From Dipteris shenzhenensis (lineage: Eukaryota > Polypodiophyta > Polypodiopsida > Gleicheniales), in assembly GCA_047967505.1 (NCBI GenBank), contig CM106538.1: a DNA stretch of 64,000 nt. One strand, given 5' to 3'. Below, piece by piece: positions 33,130 to 45,100 of the stretch. The first letter of the stretch is position 1. Each line of letters begins with the position of its first letter. The notes under the pieces are model-generated. The model ran no database searches and was not told the origin of the DNA. It was given only the letters and a program-made list of their open reading frames with translations. The translations under genes were made by a program, and so were the position numbers.

Positions 33130-34640
33130 AAGTAAGCTTCATCGCTCCAACTTCACATACACGGTCATTATAAAGGAGAGGGATCTGTTAAGTTTTCTCT
33201 CTTTCTCTCTTTAGCTTTTCTAAAAAATTAATAAAGCAAAAAGCAATCTACAGTAAAAAATAAAGCACAACTCATACCATTAGATTTTTTCAAGATCAAT
33301 GCCTAAGAGTGTGACATGTGGTTCAAGGAGGGCTCTCAAAACCAAAACATGCCTCTAGGTTGCCTATTGTGAAAAAATAATCACTAATTAAAGCTTCAAA
33401 ATTAGCTTAAGCCCAAACATTAACACACAATTTTTGACCACAAAATTTGAGCACATTTTAGTAGATCCTTTATTTGTAGTGAAGGGTAGAGAGGAGAGGG
33501 TGAAAAGAAAATAAGTGAAAAAAGATGAATGACAAATGTCATTCAATAGGCCTGCCCAAAATAAATGGGGAGGCGAAGGGGGAGGCTAGGGACGAGTGGT
33601 GGAGTGAGTGAAGCTAAGAGAGAGAGAGACTAGTGGTGGAGTGAGGGAAGCTAAGAGAGAGAATGGGGAGGCGAAGGGTGGGGGGCTAGGGACGAGTGGT
33701 GGAGAGAGAGAGAGAGAGACAAAATCATTAGTTGTCCATAATTGCCCCATTTATTGGGTTGACAGCTTCTAGAATTTATGAAATTTAAAAACTCCCCTAT
33801 TTTAGCTTTGCAAAAGTAGAACCATTGCTAAGGCTACCTTGTAAGGGCACCCCAAAAAGAGAAGAGGGGAGGAGTGATTAAAGGTTTTAGATTGTTTAAG
33901 GGAACCGTTAGGAGGCTCTCATATCTTCATGACAAGTTAGCTTAAGAGCTTCATATTGATGATTGAAGTGCTAGTCATGTCAATTAATATTTAGGAGCAT
34001 GATAGTGTGACATATTATATTACGAAAGGCTTAAGATCTAGGGTGGAGGTTTAATAAGGGAGAGGAAGAGGAGGAGGAATAAATGAGCAAGTGGGGTGCT
34101 TGTCATACTCTTAATATACCTCATGTTAATAAAGGCTCCCCAAATCTTTAAGAATCTTAAATTTAAAGCATATTAACTAATCTCAATATTACCATTGACT
34201 CAAGACGCTCACCATAATTATTAACTTTTGAGTGTAATCCATGGATAAGGCAAGAGCAAATCTTTTTTGAGGGGACGAAACCTAGTCAATAAAATATGGA
34301 ATTGAGGATTTTGAATTGATTGGGAAGAGGACAATGGGGAAATTGGGCATTAAAAAGCGCGAAGCAGCTGAGGTAGTGGACAAGATGACAAGGAGAGGGA
34401 GTGGAGAGCAAATTGAATGAAGAGCAACCTAGGAAGAAGCAAAATCTGTGTGATTGGGAGGGGGGGGATATAACGACTTTGTTCGTTGTGTGAGTAAAAT
34501 ATAAAAAGAATAATAGTATTGGAAAGGGGAGGAGTCACAATCAGAGGAAATCTTGGGAAGAAAAGGTAGTATTTGTAGTACTACTAGTAATGATAGGGGG
34601 AGCGTTAGTTGTGAATATTTAATGCACGTTGCGCCGCCCC
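33130..34640. other. Intergenic region upstream of MORC; purine repeats
   Basis: No gene seen. At 33580-33720 a GA-rich unit with CTAGGGACGAGTGGTGGAG recurs and ends in (GA)n. Stretches at 34040-34090 and 34370-34470 are also purine-rich. Confidence 0.5.
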
Positions 34641-34651
34641 AGAATTCGTGC

Positions 34652-34659
34652 TATTTAAA
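34652..34659 (+). promoter_or_regulatory. Candidate TATA box of the MORC gene
   Basis: TATTTAAA lies about 240 bases upstream of the MORC start codon. A CT-rich leader with (TTC)9 at 34725-34751 follows, as often seen in plant 5' leaders. Transcription would start near 34685-34690. Confidence 0.45.
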
Positions 34660-34724
34660 GCAGCTTTCTGCCTATTTTCGGCAAACGTTCTTCTTCGTTA
34701 GCATGAGTCGCATCTTATTCTTAT

Positions 34725-34751
34725 TCTTCTTCTTCTTCTTCTTCTTCTTCT
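34725..34751. repeat. (TTC)n microsatellite in the MORC leader
   Basis: About nine TTC units, likely within the 5' untranslated region. Confidence 0.85.
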
Positions 34752-34894
34752 ACTGTCTTTCAAAAACTGCAACTTCTCTTAACTGCTAGCACGCATCACG
34801 CACCACGACTCAACAACATCTACGTGCTTTTCTCCCCCTCCCCATCCCCTCTGCATGCTCCCCCTCCTCCCACTTTCTCTCCTCTCCCTTTGCC

Positions 34895-35306
34895 ATGCAG
34901 CCGCCTCCCCTCCACTCCCTCCAGCCCTTCTTCCCTTCACCACCCTCCATTTCCCCCCCTCCCTTCCCCTCCCCCGCCAATAAGAAGCCCAAGCTTGAGC
35001 CCCTCGACCTTCCCCAGTCCCACTGGGGCCTCGTTACATCTGTCGGCGTCACCGGGCCGCCCGCCTCCAGGATGCTGGATCCCATTGATGTCAAGGGGCA
35101 TCAGCAGACATCGCTCGAATTGCCGGACGACTTCTTGGAGCCTCTTCCCGGTCTCCTTATCGATCCAACCCCTCTTTCTTGTAAACCTCCCCCTCTTCCT
35201 CAGTTATACCACTCCGCCGTAAGAAGTCAAAAGCGTGGCTCCAGGCAGTTTTGGAAGGCGGGTGACTACGAAGGCCAGCGGATTCCAGGAGCTTTATCCA
35301 CGGGAG
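34895..35306 (+). CDS. MORC: MORC exon 1
   Basis: The ATG at 34895 is the first in frame after a CT-rich leader. It encodes a Pro/Ser-rich N-terminus, a basic NKKPK (possible nuclear signal), then RQFWKAGDYEG. The donor is GGAG|GTTAGC, phase 1. An overlapping frame from 34824 is a composition artefact. Confidence 0.88.
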
Positions 35307-38300
35307 GTTAGCGACCTTACCTATTTCTTGCGTCTTTAGAGATCCGTGTAACCTCTCAATGTCTATAATGAGGGGGTTACATAGAATGCCTGTACTCACT
35401 AGGGCAAGTATGGTCTCTCCATTGTCCCATATTGTCAAGCATAATGGACTAAACATGACAGCGCGTTGGATTGATGTCCCCTTTTGAAATCCAATGTCCA
35501 TTTCTGCTCTTCGCGTAGTGTTTTCTCAAGCACATCTCATCGGGAAGCATGCATTGCTTTGAGGTAGAGCTGTAGTCCATTTAATAACGCCTCTTCCGTA
35601 AGCTTCTTAAAATCAGCTTTTGCTTCAACCTTCGGGCCCATTGCTACGTCTTGCGTACACGGAAAGAAAATAATGATGAAACATTACCTGGTGTTGCTGA
35701 CTAAGTTTTTGTCAGCGCAAGCATGTTATTAACATACGTGACCTGTACTAGTCGATAGGACACTGATGGTGTTAAGGGTGTCTAGCCCAGCGTCTGGTCC
35801 TTTCAACGTATGGCTGGTGGTATGATGTAGCGTGACGCTGAGAACTTGTTGCTTTAAAGTTGGGTATAGATGAAATGAGTGTGGCAAGTTCAACCCATGT
35901 TTCTGATATTCAATTACTTGTTCACGGGGGGAAAAGATTAGGGTAATAGCGGATGAAACCCTGCAGAGCTTAAGGAGCTCAGATCGTGCGAGTTCTTAAA
36001 AAAAAAAGTCCTTTTATATTGGCATGATTTTTAGAGTAAGAGCATGATAGCACGTGAGAAAAAGGTCAGCGATGAAAGTGCATGTAGGCATGTATGACTT
36101 GGTTGGAACTTTGAAGAAGCTTTGTTGATGAGAATGTGTAGACCGAGTACATGAAGCTGAAGCAATTGGGACCGAACCGTTCCAAAAATGATGGGTCCTT
36201 TCTTGCATGTCCTTTAGGCTGCAGTACATGCTTGTTTGGGGCTTGACTATCACTCTTTTGGGACCATTGCGCTTGAGCTGAACGCATAGGTTTGTGAACA
36301 GAATGCAGAATCGAGAAAAGTTTGTAAGGTCGGGGTGGGGCACAAATAAAGAGTTCAAGCAAAGATACTATCATATCTAGACTATGCTGTCTTCTAGGCT
36401 AGCTAGCGAGGCTATTCTTATACCAAGTATATTTATTTTTTAAAGAAGGCATGAGTAGCTTTATGCATTAAACTCCAAAAAATTGTATATTTCTCCTCAA
36501 AGAGAAGGATGCATGCAAAGTAGGTCCAACATGTATGTTTTGCCATTAAACTCTAAAAAATTGTATATTTCTCCTCAAAGAGAAGGATGGATGCAAAGTA
36601 GGTCCAACATGAATGTTTTGCCATAACTACCTTTTGGGCAAATTGTTTAATGCTATTTGTTCTTACATGTTGTGTGGGTTGTATTTATCCCTATGAATGA
36701 TAATTGCTATGTACTACCACACATTTTTTATGAAAGGGTGTTTAATAGAAATGCATTATTTTGGTGACAAGATGGTTGTAGCAAAGGATGAGTGCGGATG
36801 TGTGATGTAGCAATGCCGCCAGGAGCAAAGGATGAGTGCGGATGTGTGATGTAGCAATGCCGCCAGGAGCTTGCCTGGGTTAGTAGGAAGTTAGGATGCT
36901 AGATATTATGAGCAAAGGATGAGTGCGGATGTGTGATGTAGCAATGCCGCCAGGAGCTTGCTTGGGTTAGTAGGAAGTTAGGATGCTAGATATTAGTTAG
37001 TAGGGTTTGAGTGACCTTGGTGCCCAAATAGAACAGCTAGGACAATTAGTACTAGTCCTAGGTCTTAAGTTACTAGTTTCCTAAGAAGTACATATTTAGA
37101 AAGTGACCATTAGGCTTAGAGATTTCATGCAAGGGGGGGTTTCTATTGACATGGTTGAGAGGTGAGATCTTTCTATCACACTTAGTTTTGTCAGAAGCTC
37201 ACGTATGTGTAGGAGCTGTATACTTGGTTGCAAGCGTTCACAAACTTGGGATTTGTTGGTGTTCTAGTATGGACTTAGCTTGCCTGATTATCTACAGTTG
37301 GATGGTTAGATAGAATGTAGCTGTAAAACATATGTTGTGTGCTTATGCTAGTTAAAGGTAGAGAAATTGAGAAGATTGTCTTTCAATTTTAGAGTTTGCA
37401 CTATAATGGTGCAAAGCACTTTACTACATACTCTAGGCCATTCATGCTAAATGTATGGATTGCAGCCTAGAGGTCCACCACATGTAGGTTTGCAAGGGGA
37501 AAAGGTACATGCAGCCAAGGACTTCTCCAGGGTGTGCATTAGATGTTGAAGCAAGCCCAATACAATATTAAGAAAGTTCATGATAGAGCTAAATGTTGTG
37601 TTAACATGTATTGAAGAAAGGTGGAATCGAAGAAGGTGAGTATATTTACTTGAGAGTACCAAGTCCTTTAAAAACCCTTACGAGTGGAGAGTGCCCTTCT
37701 GTTATTAGTACTTTAGAGGATTGGTGAGCTTGCTTACAAAGCTAGTCCGATTGGAAGGATGTATAATGCATCTAGTATTACATGTTAGCTGTTTGAAGAA
37801 ATGACTCATTGAAGTGCTTCTTGTTGACTTGATTGAACCTTAAGTGCTTTCAAGATGAGCCAAAAAGGATTCTTGATGTAATAGAAAAGCATACACACAA
37901 TACAATTTTTTAAAGAATATTCTAGTGAAGTGGAAAGATGGTTAAAAAGATAACGCTACTAGGAACTTAGAAAGCAATTTTCTAATATTATTGTCACGGA
38001 TGCCATCTCTCTTTTAGGGGGAGGAAATGCTAGTAATGGATTCTAGAGGGGTTGCAAAAGTGGACCATTGGAGTTGGGGAGGGGTGAAAGTGTTTTGAGC
38101 TTGACTATTGGTCTCTAGGAGGTGAGACCACTAGTTTTGTTAGAATCTCACATTTGTATAAGACTTGCAACAATGGGGGAGAAGTGTAGATGCATGTTGT
38201 TTAATGCCACGAGCATGTAGTTTATGGATTGTGCTTGTTAATGCTGTATATAATCTTACTTTTTTACTTTTTAAACATGATGATTGCAACGTGCTAGTCA

Positions 38301-41300
38301 ACTTCATGCTAATGATGAGCAATTAGGGTGGCCTTAGTGAGCACATAGGAGAGTATAGACAGTAAATGTTTTCTTGTGTATCCAAGTCTAATTTTCACAT
38401 GCAAAGCATTCTATTCTACTAAAGATCAAAGGATGTTCTTGTAGTGTGGATGTCCAAGAATTGGCATCCAAATGTCATTCAAATTTGACTAAGTAAAAGA
38501 ACAATTGATGTAATGCTATATGCATATATTCAAAACATCCGTTTTTTGCACACCTCATTATGTTTATCTAAAGACAAAGAATGGAAGGTTTTGGGCGTGT
38601 TGCAACTAATCCAAATATCAAATTTCTATTGTGCAAGTCCTATTATCTCTTTTATCCTTTAAGCACCATGCTTGTGTAGGTTCCGTCATCATGTGTGGTA
38701 TGCTACTGGCGTCCATTTTCTCAATTTTGTTGAGGTAAGCTATGAATTGACATAAAGCTTCTCCTTCTATAGGTATCAAACTTGTTTCAGCCAGTAGGAT
38801 GGGGTAGGGCGTCTGTGTGTTAATCCATAGTTTCCCTATCAGGAAACGTTTATGTATAGTTTCCATTATTTCCCAATATATCCTAGGTAGCCCGGTGCCC
38901 AAGCGGGACTTCAGTGAAGGACGATTGTTTGCACGAGCATGGTGTGCAAGAACTTTCTCATTTTCCAATTCCATAGATGTGCCTTCTTGCATTTATTTTG
39001 GAAGCTATACAGAGCTTTCAAACCCCCGAGAATCCTTCTTTCCATGCATGCATTCCATTTGTAGTTGCTTGTGAAATCCAGTCCTAAGTATATTTATGAG
39101 CTAATTGTTTTTGACGGCTCCCCTCCAAATGTGACATCCACTTGTTTGTCGTGTGTCTCAATAACCATTACGTGCCTTATCTATATTAACTTGCATCCTT
39201 GAGTGTCTGTAGAGATCTCTCAGTGCATCCAAATGTGCTTGTAGGCTCTCCTTATTCGTTGCAACGAATACTACATCATCTATGTAGATAAGCATTAATA
39301 AAGCGTACCTTGCTATTTGAACCCTTTCCTTGTTATGTATTGTCATCAGCTCATCAACAAAAAGAGCGGAGAGTGCCGGTGAGAGGGGGCACCCTTGTTT
39401 AACTCCTATGTCACTTCTTATTATAGCTTCCCCTATTACAGCTTCCCCCTTGGAGCATGACCCACTAGCCATTGTGCTAACTTCGCTAGTACCTTTTCAT
39501 AGAGTCGATATGTGGCTTCTTTGAGTTTTTGAGGAACTTTGAGCTTTTCCAATCTTTCCCATAACTTCTTACGCAGCACTATGTTGTAGGATTTTTTGAA
39601 ATCTATGAAACAACAGGCTTTCTCGAAGGCTTTCTTGAAATCTCAAAGGTGCATCCAAATGTGCTTGTAGGCTCTCCTTATTCATTGTGAAGAATACATC
39701 ATCATCTCTGTAGATAAGCATTAATAAAGCGTATCTTGCTATTTGAACCACTTCCTTGTTATTTATCCTCATCCACTCTTCTAGCTCATCGATAAAAAGA
39801 GTGAAGGGTGTTGGTGACAGGGGGCACTCTTGTTTAACTTTCCTGTCACTTCTTATTATAGGTTTCCCCTTGGAGCATGACCCACTAGCTGTGGTGCTAA
39901 CTCAGCTAGTACCTTTTCATAGTTGGTATGTGGCTTCTTTCAATTTTTGAGGAACTTGGAGCTTTTCCAATCTTTCCCATAACTTCTTACGCAGCGTTGT
40001 GTCGAAGGCTTTCCTGAAATCTATGAAACAGTAGTAGACAACCTCTTTCTTCCCTTCGGCTCTTTATGTTGCAGCCCTAATTGTGAAGAATACATCATCA
40101 TCTCTGTAGATGAGCATTAATAAAGCGTACCTTGCTATTTGAACGACTTCCTTGTTTTGTATCCTCATCCACTCTTCTAGCTCATCGATAAAAAGAGTTA
40201 AGGGTGTCAGTGAGAGGGGGCACTCTTGTTTAACTCTCCTATCACCTCTTATTACAGGTTTCCCCTTGGAGCATGACCCACTAGCTGTGGTGCTAACTCA
40301 GCTAGTACCTTTTCATAGTCAATATGTGGCTTCTTTGAGTTTTTGAGGAACTTGGAGCTTTTCCAATCTTTCCCATAACTTCTTACGCAGCATCGTGTCG
40401 AAGGCTTTCCCGAAATCTATGAAACAGTAGTAGACAACGTCTTTCTTCCCTTTGGCTCTTTATGTTGCAGCCCTAATTGCAACCAGATGGTTAACCATTG
40501 AGTGCTTGGAACAAAACCCTACCTCGGATGGTGCCCTTGCTTCCTATTCCTTTGCCCATTTGCTCAAGGATAGTGCCATGTATAACTTTGGTAGTAGGTT
40601 GCTTGCCATGATTGTTCGATAATTCTTTGGAATTCATTGTTCAAGTTCACTTTTGTGTTATCATGTGCTAGCATGCCCTTACCCTTGCATTCCTCCCATC
40701 TCCTCCTCCTCCTCTTCCTTGAAATCGTGAAGGAGACTAGCTCTCCACTTCTCAACCTTGAACTCCTCCTAAACCCTGTAATCTTCTCTACACTGTGGAA
40801 CTCCGAGTTAGCTTTCTCAACTTTATCTCCCTTCTAAATCTTGCAATCCCCGTGGAGATGAGAACCTTGTGATCAGTCCCTCTTTTCACCTAAGCGTGCA
40901 CGAGAGCTGCTTTTCACGCCTATAATAGAGGTCCCACCCTTGAGATCCCCTACCAATGTAGAGACTCTTACCCTAGAGGTCTCCTACAAAAAAGGTCCTA
41001 CCCTTGAGGTCCCCTACAAAAAGTAGAGACTCCTACTCAAGAGGTTTCCTACTCAAGAGGTCTCCTACGAAAGAGGTCCCATCGTAAAGTCTTCTATGAA
41101 TTGTGTAGAGATCGACACGTATAAATCTCTCTGAATGGAAAGAAGCTCCCACTCGTTGGCATTCAGTTTTCGAGTTGACTTTGGTATGATCTCCCTTGCA
41201 TCCATGCTCCCATATACTATCGTGTTTTAGCATGGGGGGATTTTTTGTTTTGTTTTTGTTGTCTTTCTTTTTTCCTTTTTTGTTGTGGTGGAAATTTAAC

Positions 41301-41308
41301 CCAATTTA

Positions 41309-41341
<33 letters not shown>

Positions 41342-42130
41342 AGAGTGAACAAGCTGAGGGGATACCCAGAGAGTGTTGCATATGCACGATATGTGAGCGA
41401 CATGAAGTCGAGTCAGAGGAGCACTTTGCATTCAAATGCCCCGTCTACTTTGAGATCCGTGGTCGATATCACTGACTCTTCAAAGACGGTCTTCGCCTCC
41501 TCTCTAGGCTTCCTTCATACCCAGAACAGGGGTGCCTTGTTGCTTTCCTTCATGAGGCCCTTCGGAGCAGAGGGCACCTATCAGAGCACGGAGACAAGCC
41601 TCAGACACATAGTTTGATTCCTCCCAGAGTAGGATCACAAAGGCTGTTCACTTAGATTGTATGGATCACACAGTCCTTGATGGGAAACGCATTAAAGACC
41701 CAGAGTTTGAGACACGCCATACTCGACAGGGGACGGACACACAAGTTACACTTAGTGACCTCTCATCCCTATTTAGACTTGGAGCACGGCTCTCATGAGT
41801 TACAATAGCTTTGGTTAGGAGCAATGTCATGGCCAGGAGATCAAGATGGACTATGCCTAAGGATAGCCGCCAGTGCTCCATCATTGGGTATACATTTGCA
41901 TGACCTCGTCCTCTCCCTCGAGCTCCCCTTGACACCTACACCATTATGACGCATTGTACTGATGAGGATGATGATGATGCCACTACTGATGATATATGAC
42001 TATGCATCTTTTTAGGACTTAGCACTTAGCATGGGTGATGATGCTCGCTTAGTAGCTCAACTCTTCTGCTTGTTGTATCAGGTTATGTACTAGTCTCATA
42101 GACCCATCGGTCTTTCGTAGACTGTAATAA

Positions 42131-42167
<37 letters not shown>

Positions 42168-45100
42168 TTCTCTCTTCTTTCTTTCTCTCTCTTCTTCTTT
42201 CTTTCTTTTTTTGCATTTCTTATACTTATTTTTTTTTCTTTCTCTTAGGATTTCTTATACTTATTTTTTGCTTTGTAGCAAAGTTACTGTGGTTTGGTTT
42301 GGATTTCAAAGCTGAGTGCGTTGGTTTTATCCAAGAGATTCCAGAATCTCATATGGCTGCCTATGCTTGGGTATTGATGTGAACATAAGCGTAGCTTTGT
42401 TAGCTAAATTTTATTTTTCTCATATACTTATAATTTTTTCCAAACTCGCTTGCAAACTCCATTTTCTCTTTTGTCCTTTTGTTTGTAATATGAAAACTTT
42501 TAATTTGTAAGATTGGATATATTCTAGTCTTATGAAGGTATATATTTTCTCTCTTTTTTTTTTTTTTTTGGGGTTCTTTGTAGATTTTTGATCTTTAGAA
42601 CGACAAAATTTCTAAATTTGTATGATTGGACTTATTCTAGTCTTATGAAGGTATACACGGTGTGGCATTCTATGTCTCATTATCTAAGTTAAGGTCTTGC
42701 ATCCTCACATAGTCTTTTGAAGGTGATAATTTTCACATAGTCTTTTGAAGATGATAATTTTCACATATTGAAAAAGATGATGCTGTTATCAACTTATGAG
42801 CTTTGGCAAAATCATAGATATTAGGACATACCATTGAGTACATTTGAGGATTGTTTCAAGTGAATGGTGATGTCACCTCTTAGAGCCATGATCTTTCATC
42901 ATTCATACCACAACTTGGAATATCTTATGGAACCCTATGGTGACATGGTTTCCATATACTTCACCTTTCCATACCCATGCAACTCACCTTGGGGGATGAG
43001 CTTTACATTCTTACCTAGACTAAGATAGCAGAGTTGTCCTTTGGAGCAAGGTGTTTAGGCTTCCCCACTTATTTGACATTTCTTTTGAAAGACCATAAGG
43101 GTTTCTTTTGAAGGTCTAAGGTACAAGTCTTGTCATAAAATTATAGGTTATACATGTTCTAGAAGAAGAGAGAAGACATCAAACAATATATCTGACATAG
43201 CAAGACAACATATGGTGTTGAGGTGTTGAAAGTTTATGACCATTGGACAATAACCACAAACAAGAATCAATTTCACATGCCTCCGGGTCCTTGTGAGTCC
43301 CATTTAAGATAGTTTGTCTACTTGAAGCCATTGTTTTCACTTCAACTATGTATTTGCGCTTTTATCCATATATAGCACATTACATTTTAGATTAGATTAT
43401 AGTGGTTTCAAAATTCTATTCATGATGTATATCTTTAAGCTCTTACTCTTTTGGGTGGAATCTTTGTTTTTATTACCATTCAATGATGACTAATTGTTGG
43501 ATAGTTAGAATCAAAGATTAAGGTTTGTATGGGCTTTTGATGCACTGTTTTAGCCATGCGACATGGCTACTACATGAAATGTGAGAGCACATGGGTTATA
43601 ACCAATTGGCTTTGGTGGTTTCACCAGAATCGGTGTGGCTTCTCTCTCAAGCACTGGCCAACGTGTGCATAGATGGCATATATGAGATCTATAAAGCTTT
43701 CATGTTGCTTGTCTAGTTTAAAGCTTTTTCAATCGCTATGGTTCTTTTGAGAGATGAGGCTTTTCTTCATTGAGAGTATTCTGCAGTAGATAGTTTGTCT
43801 AGATGAGAGTCTCTTTCCCTCCATGCTTTGTATCTAAGGAGTTGTAGCTTGAATGAAGAGATTTTGGACTACTTTTTTTATTAGCCTTCTCCTTTAGTGC
43901 TAGCCTTCGTCATGGCAGAGTTTGCCCTTCACCTTCGGAGTGCTGATAGAAACCTAGTACGAAGGCTTTGTATAAATGGGTGCTTGGGTGTGTGGATTTG
44001 TATGTGTGAGCATATTCTTATACTATGGTCTACACCCATCGTTAGGCATTGATGACGTCATTGGGGATGTCATAGTAGCATAGTTCTTGTTATGCGTGAT
44101 GGGTTTATGGTTTTGAATCTTATGAGTGACTATTGTGAGATTGAAATTGCACTATGTTGTGTTTTTAGAGGATGAGTTTGGGAATGTTCCTTGATTCATT
44201 TAGGTATATGCTTCTGCATTTAGGTATATGCTTCTGCCATATTAGTGGACATGCAGATTTCACCTTGTTAAGTTTTCGTCCATGTTGCGGCCTGGAGTTT
44301 GCCCTTCTCCTCCGGAGTGTTGACAGAAACCTAGTACGAAGGCTTTGTATAAATGGATGCTTGGGTGTGTGGATTTGTATGTGAGCATATTTTTATACTA
44401 TGGTCTACACCCACTATTTGGCATTGATGACGTCATTGGGGATGTCATAGTAGCATAGTTCTTGCTATGCGTGATGGAGTTTATGGTTTTGAATCTTATG
44501 AGTGACTATCGTGAGATTGAAATTGCACTATGTTGTGTTTTAAGAGGAAGAGTTTGGGAATGGTCCTTGATTCATCTAGGTATATGCTTCTGCCATATTA
44601 GCGGACATGCAAATTTCACCTTGTGAAGTTTTCATCCATGTTGCGGCCTCTTGGTATTCCGATAATTCTTTCCATCTTAAATGGTGTGTTGCCCTATCAG
44701 TTGGATTTAGATTCTCGTTTGGGAGAGACTACCGGAGTGTTGACAGAAACTTAGTACGGAGACTTTGTATAAATGGATACTCAAGCATGTGTGGGGGTGT
44801 TGGTCTACACCCATTGTTGGGCACGGATGATGTTAGTGGGTATGTCATAGTAGCTAATGCCTGCTATGTGTGATGGAGTTTATGGTTTTCTATCTTATGA
44901 GTGACTAACGTGAGATTGAAACTACACTATGTTGTGTTTTTAGAGGATGAGTTTGGGAATGTTCCCGGATTCATCTAGGTATAAGCTCAGTGGGGATGCG
45001 CTCTTGTGGTTCTTTACAGTAGACATATTTTCTTTCTTATTGCCTTTCTTTCATGTACTTTTAAATTCTGGAAGTAATCCAGTGTGAGAGCGAGTCGCAA

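Larger units (their letters stand above)
35307..38590. other. MORC intron 1, first part: tandem repeats, no gene
   Basis: No coding sequence is seen apart from repeats listed separately. The rest looks like ordinary AT-rich intron. Confidence 0.5.

Noticed and set aside
34824-35222. A longer open frame overlapping MORC exon 1
   Set aside because: It is out of frame with RQFWKAGDYEG and reads Pro/Ser repeats from a C-rich leader. The frame at 34895 splices correctly to exon 2.
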